Positions 1-10,746 of a stretch of DNA of 64,000 nt are shown piece by piece. Position 1 is the stretch's first letter, and the number at the start of each line of letters is the position of its first letter. The DNA is from Symbiodinium natans. Its lineage: Eukaryota; Sar; Dinophyceae; Suessiales; Symbiodiniaceae. A program made the translations under genes and the position numbers. The stretch lies in contig CAJNDS010000637.1 of the NCBI GenBank assembly GCA_905221605.1, positions 32,501 through 96,500 on the forward strand. Direction: 5' to 3'. Under the pieces are notes generated by a model. The model searched no databases. It had not been told where the DNA came from and saw nothing but the letters and a program-made list of their open reading frames with translations.

Positions 1-142
1 TGTGCGCATGTGTAACTCTCTGCATGTTTTGAGCTCGGATTTTTTCTATGTGACTTGCGTGATTGTTTGCATGGTTTGCGAGGGTTGGTTTCGTGTTTTT
101 TTACGATGTTTTGCTTTTCTCGTGGTGTAGCATTGCTGGAGT

Positions 143-757
143 TCATGATTGTCTGGTACATTCTCTAGTTTTTACACGTCTGTTTCTGGCGATCTGGCCT
201 GTCCAGATGATGCCGCAGAAGTCGTGATATTCAAAGCATATGACTAGGCTGGCGTCGGGCGTCGTTCGGCGTCGGTGGTGTTCCACTGGAACGTAGAAGT
301 ATTGTGTGAAGGCGCTGCACAGAAAGTCGCTTAGTCGAGTTCCTTGTGCTCTTTGTGTCCAGGCGTTGAGTGGCAGGATGGCTTCTGAGGGGTTGAATGC
401 TCCCATTCCGACGTCGTCTAGCCATGTGCTGAGGGCGTGGGGGTTGCCCCAGTGTTGTGCCCATTCGTGCAAGTATGGATACGTGGAGTAGTTGTGCTGT
501 GTGCTTTCGATGAAGGTGTGGGTGGGCGTGAAGAAGCCGGGCAGGCGAATGCGCATGTGGAGGAGGGGAGTAAGGGCTATTCGAATGTTGCGAATGAGGC
601 CTTGACAGGTTTCGAGTTGTTCGTGGAACTGCTGCTTCAAGGTCTCGCAGGTGGACAACAGTTGGACGTGGTCCGTGCGTTTGAGATAGCGCAGGATGAA
701 TTGAGTCGTGGAGGTGGGCAGGTTTTGTAGGCGAGCAGAGATCGTTTTGCTGTGCAT
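143..757 (-). CDS. Hypothetical protein, possibly F-box-like
   Basis: Single 204-codon open frame with an ATG start. Residues about 12-45 (LQNLPTSTTQFILRYLKRT and following, with a later 'STCETL') have the spacing of an F-box: a Leu-Pro start, an amphipathic helix, an 'yL...D' turn and a Cys-Leu near the end. F-box proteins recruit substrates to SCF ubiquitin ligases; that function here is inference only. The C-terminal third (pattern F-x-Y-x-D-x-x-GI) resembles the end of the larger ASCH-type gene at 2463-3773, so the two are probably diverged paralogues in this minus-strand series. The protein is rich in His, Thr and Gln, matching the C+A-rich composition of this strand. The region just upstream (752-1270) is TG-rich spacer. 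Confidence 0.5.
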   Translation of the reverse strand: MHSKTISARLQNLPTSTTQFILRYLKRTDHVQLLSTCETLKQQFHEQLETCQGLIRNIRIALTPLLHMRIRLPGFFTPTHTFIESTQHNYSTYPYLHEWAQHWGNPHALSTWLDDVGMGAFNPSEAILPLNAWTQRAQGTRLSDFLCSAFTQYFYVPVEHHRRRTTPDASLVICFEYHDFCGIIWTGQIARNRRVKTRECTRQS

Positions 758-1273
758 GTTGCCCGATGGGTTAGTGTTTTTGTTTTGTGTTTAAGTTCGG
801 TGTGTTTCTTTCCTTTTCTCTCTTTCTGTGCATGTGTGTGCGTGATTGGGTGTCTTTGTGTGTGTGTGTGTGTGTGTGTTTGTTTACGTACGTTGGCATG
901 GGTGGTTGTGAATTTGCTCGAGTTTGTACGTGTATGTGCGCATGATGTGTTTCTACGTGTAATGACCCATGTTTGTGTTGTCCAGTTTTGTCTACGTGTT
1001 ATTTTGCAGGCGAGGGTTCCTTTGTTTTCGTGTTGGAGGACTTACTTTTTTTGTGTTCTGGCGTCTGGGTTTGAGTGTCACTGTGTGTCGCTGTATGTGT
1101 GTTTGTTTGTATGTGTGTGTGTGTGTGTGTATGTGTTTGTGCGTGCTGTGTGTGTGTGTGTGTGTGTGGATGTGGTTGTGTGCTTGTGTGGATTTGTGCT
1201 TTTTTTTTCCTGGCTCGCAAGTGGGCATGTGCGAGTGGGCTAGCAGCGCCGTGGTCGTGCTGGTTGTGTATCT
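758..1273. repeat. TG-rich spacer
   Basis: Intergenic stretch with interrupted TG runs at about 861-885 and 1108-1170. Long Cys/Val-rich open frames on the + strand here are products of the TG repeat. I see no gene. Confidence 0.6.
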
Positions 1274-2073
1274 TTACGTTGAAGCTTTAGCTGGTTGTTT
1301 TCTTTGATTGATAAAGTAAAAACCTACCGATGCGCTGAGGTCGTCGAACTCGACGTCGTACACAAGTTGTCTCCAAAGGGATACTCCGAATGGTTGGCTT
1401 TTGCATAGCACTCTGAGTCTCCTTTGCCATTGGATGAGGTCCTTGTTTGCATGGTTGGGCGATCTTTGTATGCGTGTGATCGCGTGCTCTACGAAGCTTC
1501 TCATTTCTCTGTACGTTGGCGTGTCGAAGTGGATAATGCAGCTGCGAGTGAAGTAGTTGGGGAAGACGTAGCGGCGTTGACTGGCTCGTTGTTGTATTTG
1601 TAATTGCCACGTCTTGATTTGGTCGTCTGTGAGGATTCGATGGGCGCTGATGTCGAACATGACTCGTATTAAGTTTTCTATTTCGGTCTGCAGGGTTTCT
1701 GGCGGGGGCAGAGTGCGGACGTTTTCTGCGTGGAGTACGCTTGTTTTGTTCGTGTAATGCTGCGGTTGGTAGTATGCCGGAGACAGCTCATTTGATTGTT
1801 CTGCTTGGATGAACGCTTGTCGGGTGATGCTGGAGGCTGTTAAGATGCTGAGCGGTGAGGGTGGATCGGTGATAGCTTCCTGGCCACGTTACTAGGAATT
1901 ATGAACAATTGTGTTTGTTTTTTACTTTGAGGTGCTGCTATGTGTTGAGCTGTTGCCTCGTCGCTGCTGTCTTTTACGTCTGCCCAGTTGGTGTTGGTGG
2001 GCATGTTTGGTAGGCTGACCGGACCAGCTGAGCGCGCGAGGCGGTGTCGGTTTTGAAGGTTCGTGTGCAGCAA
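1274..2073 (-). CDS. Hypothetical spliced protein of the minus-strand series
   Basis: Two open blocks in different frames suggest one short intron. The 5' block starts at an ATG at 2073 and is Asn/Thr/Asp-rich; the 3' block is open in one frame from about 1879 to the stop at 1274 and contains the segment beginning LPPPETLQTEIENLIRV. Between them lies an AT-rich stretch with a GTAAAA-type donor near 1925 and a GGCCAG|GAAG acceptor near 1880; the exact donor that keeps frame was not resolved. AG|G acceptors are usual in dinoflagellate introns. The C-terminus (ending near YFINQRKQ) loosely resembles the neighbouring 143-757 and 2463-3773 products. No known domain recognised. Confidence 0.4.
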
Positions 2074-2462
2074 GAGTGTGTATGGCTTTCGTGTTAGAGT
2101 GGTATTAGCATAACGGGCATGTGCGTTGTGTTTCTGTGTGCTTTGTGTGTGTGTGCTTTGTGTGTGTGTGTGTGTTTGCTTTGTGTTGCTGTTTGTTGTT
2201 GAATGGTCTAGATTGTGGAGGTCTTGTCGAAGCGTTCTTATGTGTTCGAGATTGGGTGGTACTTGCTTTTGCCGATTGCTTTGCTCTTTGGGCGCGCGTC
2301 AGTGGCGTGTGTGTGTGTGTGTTGTGTTGTTCGAGGTGTTGCTGTTGGTGTTTGCGGCTGCATTTAGTTCTTTTATCTTTTTGGCTCGGTGTTGTGGCAG
2401 GTAGCGGTGCATTATTTTTTTTGTGTCGGTGCTGCTGAGATAGCGCGTGCTTTTATGCTGGA

Positions 2463-3773
2463 CTAAATGAGGTGGACGATGCCAGAGTGATCGTTGTACC
2501 TGAAGCGAATGATAATTTCGGTTGGCTTGACGGTGAGTCTGCAGTGGTATTCTGCTTCGGTGCATGCTGGAATCCACGAGACGTGGGTGTGTGGATGCAT
2601 GAGCAGTTGCTGAAGCTTTCTAAAGCGCGTGTCGTTGATTAAATGTGGGTTTACTTTTGCGAGCAAGTCGTGGTACGTCTCGCATTCGTGCATGTGCAAG
2701 AGTGCATGAATCTTGTTATTGGAAGGTTTGTGCTCGACGTTGTGGTTGCGAAGTGTTCTCGATTGTTGTTGCTGCTGTTCGGTGTTTCTGTCGAGGATTT
2801 GCTGTGGAATGATGACGGCTTGGGATTGGGTCCCGAGGCCTGGAAGTGATATGCCTCCTTGGAACAGTTCCAGTGCTTGGCGCAACTTGTCGTTGTTCTG
2901 GTAGACGTGAATCTTCCACTGCTGGATGCAGGTGCCGGTGCTTGCGTGGAGGTAATCCAGCAGGGCCCATGCATCTAGAAGGCTCAGTATGTAAGGGCAC
3001 AGGACTTGCGACATCAAGTGCAGAAGCGTGCTGCAGTGGCGGTTTGGGTGGTGGTTGATGAGTCTGCTTGGGTTTTGCGTTTTTTCGTGCGTTCTTTTCC
3101 TTTTTCGTTCGTTGTTTTGCCTGCCGCTATTCGTGGTGCTTCTTGCTTGTTGGTCGCGTGGCTTGCTGTGGCCTCGGGACGCATTCGTGGTGGGTGCTGT
3201 TCGTGAGAGTGGTGTTGGCTTGAGAGGTTTGTTTGGAGGTGTTAGTGTCGTTTCGGTTCTGTCTGTAACTGATTCTAATTGTTTTGGTTGGGTTGCTCTC
3301 TGTGGTTTTGCGATGGCAGCGGCTTGGTGTGTGTTTCGGTATGTTACCCATCCGATGGCTCCACGTGGATGAAAAAATGGCAGGGTCGGTTGAATGCACT
3401 GGACGTCGCTCAGGTAGAGCGCAAACGTGTGTGCGTAGGGCAGGGCGTTGTTCTGCATTCCGTGTCGTGACTGGGTTTGGATGAACGTCTTGATGCACAG
3501 TTTCTCGCAGTGCGTTATTGTGGCCTTGCCGTGGATGTGTTTTGCGTGACCTAGCCAGACGGGTCCTGGTTGGGCTCTCTGACCTCTGAGTTCGATATCC
3601 TTGTATCCCTGGAGTATCATGTCGAGCCATTTTTTGTTCAGGATGATGATGCGGTCGTTGTGTTGTGGAGCTTGATCTTGGCATTTGCGCGTTTGATGTA
3701 GTGTAGAATTGCTGGCATGGGTTTGGGTTACTTGTGCGCGCATTGTTGTCGTGGGTGGATGCGCCGGGTTCAC
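2463..3773 (-). CDS. ASCH/PUA-like domain protein
   Basis: 436 codons from an ATG at 3773. Residues about 43-140 fit an ASCH (PUA-like beta-barrel) domain: an opening 'ILNKKWLDMILQGYKDIELRG' type segment (the lysine-Gly-x-K-x-I-E-x-R signature), a central 'GxATI' strand, and a closing 'GAIGWVTYR' segment. ASCH domains bind RNA or modified nucleotides in transcription coactivators and related proteins; the substrate here is unknown. A low-complexity Lys/Arg/Thr/Gln linker follows at about 165-235, with a run of Gln near 330, and a C-terminal domain related to the 143-757 protein. A second ASCH-type gene follows immediately upstream on the same strand (3965-4658), so this is a tandem pair. I am fairly sure of the fold and unsure of the role. 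Confidence 0.55.
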   Translation of the reverse strand: MNPAHPPTTTMRAQVTQTHASNSTLHQTRKCQDQAPQHNDRIIILNKKWLDMILQGYKDIELRGQRAQPGPVWLGHAKHIHGKATITHCEKLCIKTFIQTQSRHGMQNNALPYAHTFALYLSDVQCIQPTLPFFHPRGAIGWVTYRNTHQAAAIAKPQRATQPKQLESVTDRTETTLTPPNKPLKPTPLSRTAPTTNASRGHSKPRDQQARSTTNSGRQNNERKRKRTHEKTQNPSRLINHHPNRHCSTLLHLMSQVLCPYILSLLDAWALLDYLHASTGTCIQQWKIHVYQNNDKLRQALELFQGGISLPGLGTQSQAVIIPQQILDRNTEQQQQQSRTLRNHNVEHKPSNNKIHALLHMHECETYHDLLAKVNPHLINDTRFRKLQQLLMHPHTHVSWIPACTEAEYHCRLTVKPTEIIIRFRYNDHSGIVHLI

Positions 3774-3964
3774 GTGCTTCGGTGGACGGCATCTGTGAAT
3801 GGAACGTGCTTCGAGCCGGGTCTGTGGTGTCGTGCGGGGTACATGTGTGCGAGATCGTGTTTTGTTTACATGAGTGAGTGGTTGTGCGTGTGTTTTTAGT
3901 TTGCATGTGTGTTAATTTACGTTTTATGGCATGCGTTGCTACTTTTGTTTTTTTTTTTGCTCTG

Positions 3965-4658
3965 CTAGGGAGACGGGCTTCTTTTCTGGCTGATCTGTTG
4001 GTGGTGGAGTCTTGTGCTTGCCGCGGTGTCTGTCGGTGTGTCTGCGAGGGCTTGTGCCACGTCGTGGGCTTGTGTCTCTTTTCGTTTTTTGTGCGTTCTG
4101 CTTCGAGGGGAAAGGTCTTTTGCGTTGAGTCGGTATCGATGAAACAGGCTCGGGTGCGAGAGAGGGCAGTATTGCATGGGTTGTTCTGCTTTTCTTACGT
4201 TGGTGAACGTTACTGCGAACATTTGCCTGGCTTCCGGCGGTTCCTCTTGGTGGTGTGCTTCTTGGAGGTCTTCGAATTCTTCCATGGTGATTTCTCGTAC
4301 GTTTTCGATAGTGGCCCTTGCTCTGATCTGCGCGTCGCTTGCCAGCCATAGAGACTTAGGTTTGACGGCAGTGCCTATGACAATCATGTTTTTCTCGCCG
4401 GAGAGGATATTTTTTAGAGTCGTGTGGGAGAGTGCGAGTATTTGATCGCCGATGTCGGGCTTTTTTTTGCTGTCTTTCCGTTGTTGTCGTTTGAGACATG
4501 CCAGTGCTGTTGGTGACTTGTGAGCTGTGGAGTCTGTTTCTTCCTTCTTGTTCAGTGTTTGGAGGAGACCGGTCGTGTCGTTACTGGATGTTGTGGAACT
4601 GCTGTCCTGAGCTATATAGCAGTTGTTGTTGTAGATGTTAGTGAAGCTTGGGGTATCA
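3965..4658 (-). CDS. Second ASCH/PUA-like protein, 5' end in a CA repeat
   Basis: The minus frame is open from the CA repeat near 4658 down to 3965. It contains 'LKNILSGEKNMIVIG' followed by 'KPKSLWLAS' and 'FAVTFTNV', which fit the ASCH order of a 'G-x-K' opening strand, a central strand and a closing strand, and it parallels the 2463-3773 gene. The first in-frame ATG lies inside the domain (4387), and no ATG precedes it before the (CA)n tract, so the true start is either upstream of the repeat through splicing or within it. The N-terminal 60 residues are Ser/Thr/Lys-rich; the C-terminus is a basic Arg/Lys/Ser tail. Product role unknown. Confidence 0.45.
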
Positions 4659-4659
4659 T

Positions 4660-5037
<378 letters not shown>

Positions 5038-5561
5038 GGGTACGATCTTGTTCGTGGATAGTGCTGCTGAGTGTCTGATTGTCGAGCGGTCATGCAAATT
5101 GGATTCTTACATCAGTGGCTTGACTTGCTTTAGGTTGTGTAGTTTTTGCCTAGTATTTGTTTGATGTGCGGGATTGATTGTTGTTTTTGCTTGGTGTGGT
5201 TATGTTTTGTGCGCTTCGTTAGTCGTTATTGTTAAAGTCGTGTGTGCGTGTGTGTATGTGTGTGTGTGTGCACATATGTGTTTCTGAATGTCCTCTGTGA
5301 ATTCTTGTCATGTAATGTTAGAGTGTGTGTGTGTGCGTATGTGTGTATGTGTGCGGGTGTGGGTGTGTGTGTGTGTGTCTGCATGTGTTTGTGCGTGTGT
5401 GTAATCTGCTGCTTTCATATCTGGTTTTAGCTTTGCGAGCAGTGTAGAGTTTTGGTGTGAGTGCTTGTTTTGGGAGAGTGAACGTTCATGCGTGTAAGCG
5501 TACGTCTGGCTGTTTGTGTGCGTGGATGTGTGTGTGTGTGTGTGTGTGTGCGTGTATGTGC

Positions 5562-5598
<37 letters not shown>

Positions 5599-5688
5599 TG
5601 TGTGTGTGCGTGCGTGCGTGCGTGGAAGTGTGTGTGTGTGTGTGCGTGTATGCGTGTATGCGTGCGCTCGTGCGTGCGTGCGTCCTCT

Positions 5689-5721
<33 letters not shown>

Positions 5722-6101
5722 TGCGTGTGTGCTTGCGTGCGTGCTTGCGTGCGTGCATGCGTGTGTGTGGGTGTGTGCGTGTGTGTGTTGGTGGATGGGT
5801 GTTTTGTGTGTGTGTGTGTGCGTGCGTGCGTATGTGTGTGTGTGTGTGCGTACGTGCGTTGGTGCGTGCGTGCGCGCGTGTGTGCGTTTGTGCGTGTTGT
5901 GCGTGTTGTGCGTGCGTGTGTGTGCGTGTGTGTGTGTGTGTGTGCGTGCAGTATAACTGTGCGTTTGGCATTTGCCTTTTTTTCTGTTCTTGTTGGGCTG
6001 TTGTTTGGGTAGCGTCAGATGGGAAATGAGGCTGCAGATGTGCTTGTACTCTTCACGTGTTCCGCGTGTTCCGTGTAGCTTCGTTGTTTTTGCTGGTGCC
6101 T
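5038..6101. repeat. Gene-free spacer with TG and TGCG arrays
   Basis: TG-rich arrays lie at about 5230-5410 and 5516-5947, the second mixed with TGCG units. The unique stretches between them (5038-5230, 5410-5515 and 5950-6100) are T+G-rich and hold no convincing gene. Confidence 0.7.
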
Positions 6102-6497
6102 TTAGTTGTGCTTTTCTGCGAAAAGGTCATTGAAGTCGTACTTTCCCTCGATCATTTTTTCGCACGTTGCGGCTGCTCCCGCGGGCATGGATATGTGGAA
6201 GAGCGCGTGTTGGAGAAGCAGGTGGAGGCGGACCACGCCGATTCCCTTCTCACTGAGCTTGTCGAAGCGGTGCTGATTTGAGCTTTGTGCTGTGTCCACA
6301 ATTGCATCCCAGCAGTTTTCGCAGACGCCGGTTCTAGTGTACTCGCGGAGTCCTTCAGTGGAGTAGTGGGGCTTGTCTTGGCTGCTGCAGCAGATGCAGG
6401 TGCCGTTGGAAACGTGTTCTCCGATGTTGAACTGTTTTGCCAGGACTGTTTTGAGTTTGACTATGTCTGGTCTGTTGAGTACGCGCATTGTTTGCAT
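6102..6497 (-). CDS. Small CxxC protein, copy 1
   Basis: 131 codons from ATG at 6497. Two cysteine pairs (CICC near residue 34 and CENC near 59) with 'HYSTEG' between them suggest a treble-clef-like zinc site. The layout is shared with the next gene upstream (6768-7238): an N-terminal 'RVLNRPDIVKLK' block, CxxC, a Y-S-T tripeptide, CxxC, then a C-terminal 'FNDLFAEK' block matching 'PNDLLQQK' in the neighbour. The two are tandem paralogues. I do not recognise the family; zinc binding is inference from the cysteine spacing. Confidence 0.5.
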   Translation of the reverse strand: MQTMRVLNRPDIVKLKTVLAKQFNIGEHVSNGTCICCSSQDKPHYSTEGLREYTRTGVCENCWDAIVDTAQSSNQHRFDKLSEKGIGVVRLHLLLQHALFHISMPAGAAATCEKMIEGKYDFNDLFAEKHN

Positions 6498-6767
6498 GGT
6501 GCAGGCGTTTTGAGACGGAAACTGGTCGTGCGAGGAGTGTTTTAACTGCTGTGTTGCTGTGAGCCGAGGTTGATGCGGGGCGTTTTTTTTTGTTTTCGTT
6601 TGGGTTGCTGGATGCTTCGTGTTCGGTGATGTGATTGTAGGTTGACGCTGTAGCTAGTCGCGTGTTTTAGCTTCTTTTTTATGTTTGGGTTGGCTGGGGC
6701 CTCAGGATGTTTTCTGTTTCTTTTCTCGCGTTTTTGTCGTTGAGAGACGTGGCTTGGTGAGACTTCG

Positions 6768-7238
6768 TCACATGAGACACAGCTTAACGGCATGGTTTTT
6801 GCCAGGCTTGGTGAAGTTGGCTTGTTTCTGTTGCAGGAGGTCGTTGGGATGCACTTTTCTTGTAAGTACTTTGCGGGCTAGTTTCGATTGCAGCGGAAAG
6901 AGGCACACGTGAAATTGGTTGGCTGTTATGGTTTCTCGTAGTCGAATCAGTTGCACTGCCGTGGCGGAGAGTCGGCCGAGTGGTTGATGTGGTCGCTGCA
7001 TGAGTAGGGTGTCGTAGCAGTATTCGCAGAGTTTGGTTCTTTGGTGGATTGCTTCACCTGCGGTGCTGTACCACATCTGTGCGTAGGGAGGATTGCAGGC
7101 GATGCATTCCTTGCTGTTAGGTTTGCTTCTCGTTGTTTCCAGCAAGCCATCGAGTGCTTGCTCGAGTCGTGCGATTTTTTCGGCGTTAAGGCATCGCACT
7201 GGGAAGATGTTGTGGTGGGGACAGCACGAGACGGCCAT
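6768..7238 (-). CDS. Small CxxC protein, copy 2
   Basis: I chose the ATG at 7238 (product starting MAVSCCPHHN, 156 residues) because similarity to copy 1 begins shortly after it ('RCLNAEKIARLE'). The frame stays open to 7499, but that extension is low-complexity His/Thr/Pro. A canonical GTAAGT donor motif at about 7372 on the minus strand and a CTGGCAG acceptor near 7268 suggest a 5' UTR or leader intron upstream of this start. Cysteine pairs CIAC and CEYC flank 'WYSTAGE', as in copy 1. Function unknown. Confidence 0.5.
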   Translation of the reverse strand: MAVSCCPHHNIFPVRCLNAEKIARLEQALDGLLETTRSKPNSKECIACNPPYAQMWYSTAGEAIHQRTKLCEYCYDTLLMQRPHQPLGRLSATAVQLIRLRETITANQFHVCLFPLQSKLARKVLTRKVHPNDLLQQKQANFTKPGKNHAVKLCLM

Positions 7239-7449
7239 GGAGTCGGTGAGTTGTGGTGTTTTGCTGGTTCTGCCAGGATGAGTGTGAGGAGGTGAGTGTG
7301 ATTGTTTGGCATGCAGGCTGGATGCATTGTTGTTTTGTTCTTTTGCTTTTGTATTGTGCGATGTTGTACTTACTTGAAGTGTGTCGGGTTTTTTAGCTTG
7401 TCTGTGATGCTGACAGCTGCGTGAAACGGAATAATTTGCACACGCGTGC

Positions 7450-7745
<296 letters not shown>

Positions 7746-7858
7746 AATGGACTTGTGTCACTATCCGTTCATGTTGTTGTTGGGAGTTCTTGTTTTCATT
7801 TTTTTTCTTCTTGGCAAAGCAGCTCTTGTTGTCGGGAACGGGTCTCGTGTCTTGAGGC

Positions 7859-8740
7859 TCAGTTGCTCGTGGTCTTTGCTGGGTAGATGTTGTCGAGTGT
7901 CAAGAGCCAGCTGAGCATGGAGTCGTTCCTTTCTTTAATGTTGTGATGGAGCAGCACTGGGATGTTTTGGAGTGTCTCTTCGAGCATTGTAAGGACTTCT
8001 TGTTGTCCTTGGGCGTCGTTTTGCACTTGTAGCAAAATGCCGGGTTCCTCTTTTGGCTTTACTGGTTGCGGTGCCCGTGGTGGATGACGGTGCTGTAAAA
8101 CCTCAAAGTTCCGCAGAAACGGAACTGCTCCTCCGCGAAAGAGCAGGCTGTACTGATGCTGTTTGTGGCTCAAGATGCACACAAGATGTCGGTGACCTTG
8201 CGGTGACGGGACTGCGAACAGCCTTTCTTTGTCGGGTGAGTTTGATTCTTGGATGAGGTGCCATTGTGGCACTGTGAGTTTGGGCAGGGGGAGATTGTGC
8301 ATGTTGTTGTTTCGTACGTGGAGTTTGGGCGAGGAGTTGGTGTGGCCGGTGATCAGGTTGTGTTTCAGGGAGTTGTGCAGGAGTTGGAAGAAGGTGTCGA
8401 GTGAGCTCTCTTGGACGTAGAAGACGGGTCGGTACGGAGTGAGGTTGGTGTGGTTCGGGTCGTTTTCTCGGTTGTTTGATGTTGTGCTCTGGAGAATTCG
8501 GATGCCTCCGCGTCTGTCGAGGCTGTCGATGTCTCGGTGGCGCTCGGATGCATTGTTTTGCAGGTATACTTTGATCATTTTCAGGAATCTGCCGTCGGAG
8601 GAATTGGGGATGTCGTGATCGAGCTGGATTTGCCAGAGTCTTTCTTGGAGTGGTGCTTGCAGAAAGCAAAAGGCGGCGCTGCCCCAGTGGGTCATCGTGG
8701 CGGTGAGCGTGTGCTGCATATTGGCATTCGTTGTGTTCAT
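7859..8740 (-). CDS. WG-family protein, copy 1
   Basis: 293 codons from ATG at 8740. Family hallmarks shared with the next two genes upstream: 'HWGSAAFCF' near residue 18, 'LWQIQLDHD' near 34, 'IRIL' near 80, 'YRPVFYV' near 105, 'PQWHLI' near 160, 'GHRHLVC' near 185, 'NIPVLL' near 262 and a terminal 'W' plus 'DNIY' block. No domain of known function recognised. Compared with copies 2 and 3 it lacks the N-terminal KRR leader, and its central region is Asn/His-rich. Neighbours on the same strand are its paralogues, so the cluster grew by tandem duplication. Confidence 0.6.
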   Translation of the reverse strand: MNTTNANMQHTLTATMTHWGSAAFCFLQAPLQERLWQIQLDHDIPNSSDGRFLKMIKVYLQNNASERHRDIDSLDRRGGIRILQSTTSNNRENDPNHTNLTPYRPVFYVQESSLDTFFQLLHNSLKHNLITGHTNSSPKLHVRNNNMHNLPLPKLTVPQWHLIQESNSPDKERLFAVPSPQGHRHLVCILSHKQHQYSLLFRGGAVPFLRNFEVLQHRHPPRAPQPVKPKEEPGILLQVQNDAQGQQEVLTMLEETLQNIPVLLHHNIKERNDSMLSWLLTLDNIYPAKTTSN

Positions 8741-9275
8741 TGTGACGCGGTGGTTCGTTTTTGGTTTGGTAGTCTTTGGCGTTAGATGGGTCGAGGATTT
8801 GTGGATGGTGCTTGAGCTTGAAATGCATGTTTTTGTAGGTGTGTGTGTGTGTGTGCGCGTGCGTGTGTGCCTGTCTGTGTGTGTTTGCGTGTGTGTGTGG
8901 GTGGGTGGGTGTATCCTTGCCGTTTTTTTGCGTGTCGTGAGTCACAACTAGTGACTAGTGAGTGCATCTATGTTCTCTAGTATGTTTAGTTGGTATTCGT
9001 GTGTATGGGTGTTAGATTTGTGTAGTGCCTTTTTCGCATTTATGAGTACATGGAAAGACAGTGACTGTTTGGGGTCTGTGTGGTGTGTGTGTGTGTGTCG
9101 GCGCTTCTATTTCTGTTTTGCTCACGTAGTGCTTCTGTCTTGACTCGCCTGTCGGTTCCGTTTGAGTGTTGACCTGGGCGTGTGCAGCGCAGTGAGTTTT
9201 GCTGGATTTGGTGAGACTGAGAGTGGTCTTTTACTGTACTTGTGCTCGTGTTGCTGATGCATGTGTGCTGGTGTG
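8741..9275. other. Intergenic spacer
   Basis: T+G-rich with a TG/TGCG run at about 8838-8915 and a short one at 9081-9102. A CTAGTGACTAGTGA direct repeat lies near 8947-8962. No gene seen. Confidence 0.5.
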
Positions 9276-10232
9276 TCAGTTCTCTTCGAACGGGGTGGGT
9301 GATAGAATGAAGTTGCTTTGTGACAGAATCCACTTAAGCAGTGGGTTGTTCTTGTCGTGGAGGTAATGAAAGAAGTACACTGGCATGTTGTGGAACACTC
9401 GTTCCATGAGTGATGTTATTTTTTGGCGGCCTTCTTCCGTGTCGGTCACTTTGAGGATTCTCACGTATTGTCGCTTCTCTGTGGGGTCTGTGCTGGGTGC
9501 AAAGCCTCCCTGGATCTTGTGCGAATCCAGTCGGTCACGGAAGAGGTACATGCCGCCCATGAGCATGAGGGCGTATTCATCGTCCTCGGCTGCTTCCAGC
9601 TGGCAGAGAATGTGCCGACGTCCGCGTGGAGGAAGAACTTTGAAGACGCTTGGCAGCCATTCTGGGTCGGTGTGGATGAGTTGCCATGGCTCTGGAAGTT
9701 CGTCTTCGCTTTGTAGCCAGTCCCTTGTCTTGCTCTGTACTTGAAGACTCGGAACTTCGAGGAGATGGGCCATCTCGACTTTGTACTTCAGGATGCGATG
9801 AACCAGATCGAAGAAGTGTGTCAGTTTGTCTCCTGCCACGTAGAATACGGGCCTCCAAGGAATGAAGTTCATGTTATCGGGGTCGTTGTCTGCGACCTGC
9901 TGGCTTGGTGCCCCATTTAGGATTCTGATCTTTTGCTGCTCTTCGAGTCCCTTCGTGTCGATGATGTTGCTGTCCGGATGGTTTCTGAGCATGTCGTTTA
10001 CGATTGTTACCAGCTTGAAGCTGAAGTTGTTGTAGCCGGCGTGGTCGATCTGAATCTGCCAGAGTTTGGTGCTGGACGGAGTGTTGTCGAAGCAGAAACT
10101 CGCGCTGCCCCAGAAAGTTACCGTTGCGACGAGGTTCTGTGTTCCTGTCGTATCGGAGTCTGAAGTGGAGCGGTAACGGCTGTTGGGGGCTTGCACTTGA
10201 ACTTCACACGCTTGGATGCGTCGCTTGGGCAT
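9276..10232 (-). CDS. WG-family protein, copy 2
   Basis: I chose the ATG at 10232 (318 residues, starting MPKRRIQACEVQ), because the longer frame to 10346 is His/Thr-rich microsatellite spill-over and copy 3 starts with a similar MKRRVHASSV. Shared motifs in order: 'FWGSASFCF', 'LWQIQIDHA', 'IRILNGAPSQQ', 'WRPVFYV', 'EPWQLIHT', 'RGRRHILCQL', 'NMPVYFFHY' and a terminal 'LKWILSQSNFILS'. Length is close to copy 3. The basic start (KRR) may be a nuclear signal, but this is inference. Unrecognised family. Confidence 0.6.
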   Translation of the reverse strand: MPKRRIQACEVQVQAPNSRYRSTSDSDTTGTQNLVATVTFWGSASFCFDNTPSSTKLWQIQIDHAGYNNFSFKLVTIVNDMLRNHPDSNIIDTKGLEEQQKIRILNGAPSQQVADNDPDNMNFIPWRPVFYVAGDKLTHFFDLVHRILKYKVEMAHLLEVPSLQVQSKTRDWLQSEDELPEPWQLIHTDPEWLPSVFKVLPPRGRRHILCQLEAAEDDEYALMLMGGMYLFRDRLDSHKIQGGFAPSTDPTEKRQYVRILKVTDTEEGRQKITSLMERVFHNMPVYFFHYLHDKNNPLLKWILSQSNFILSPTPFEEN

Positions 10233-10319
10233 GTTGAGGAATGGGCTGTCTGGATTCGTCTTGAGTTGTGACGTTGCGGTTAGAGAGGTTCTCTTGTGGC
10301 TGTGTGCACGAGTGTGCGT

Positions 10320-10640
<321 letters not shown>

Positions 10641-10746
10641 TCGTCTGTGCATGTGTTGGCACGCGTTCTGTTTCTGTGCGGGTGATGATTTGAGGTTGAC
10701 TCTATTGTATCCTGATTGGTGGACGGTTCATTACTTGTGGAGCAGG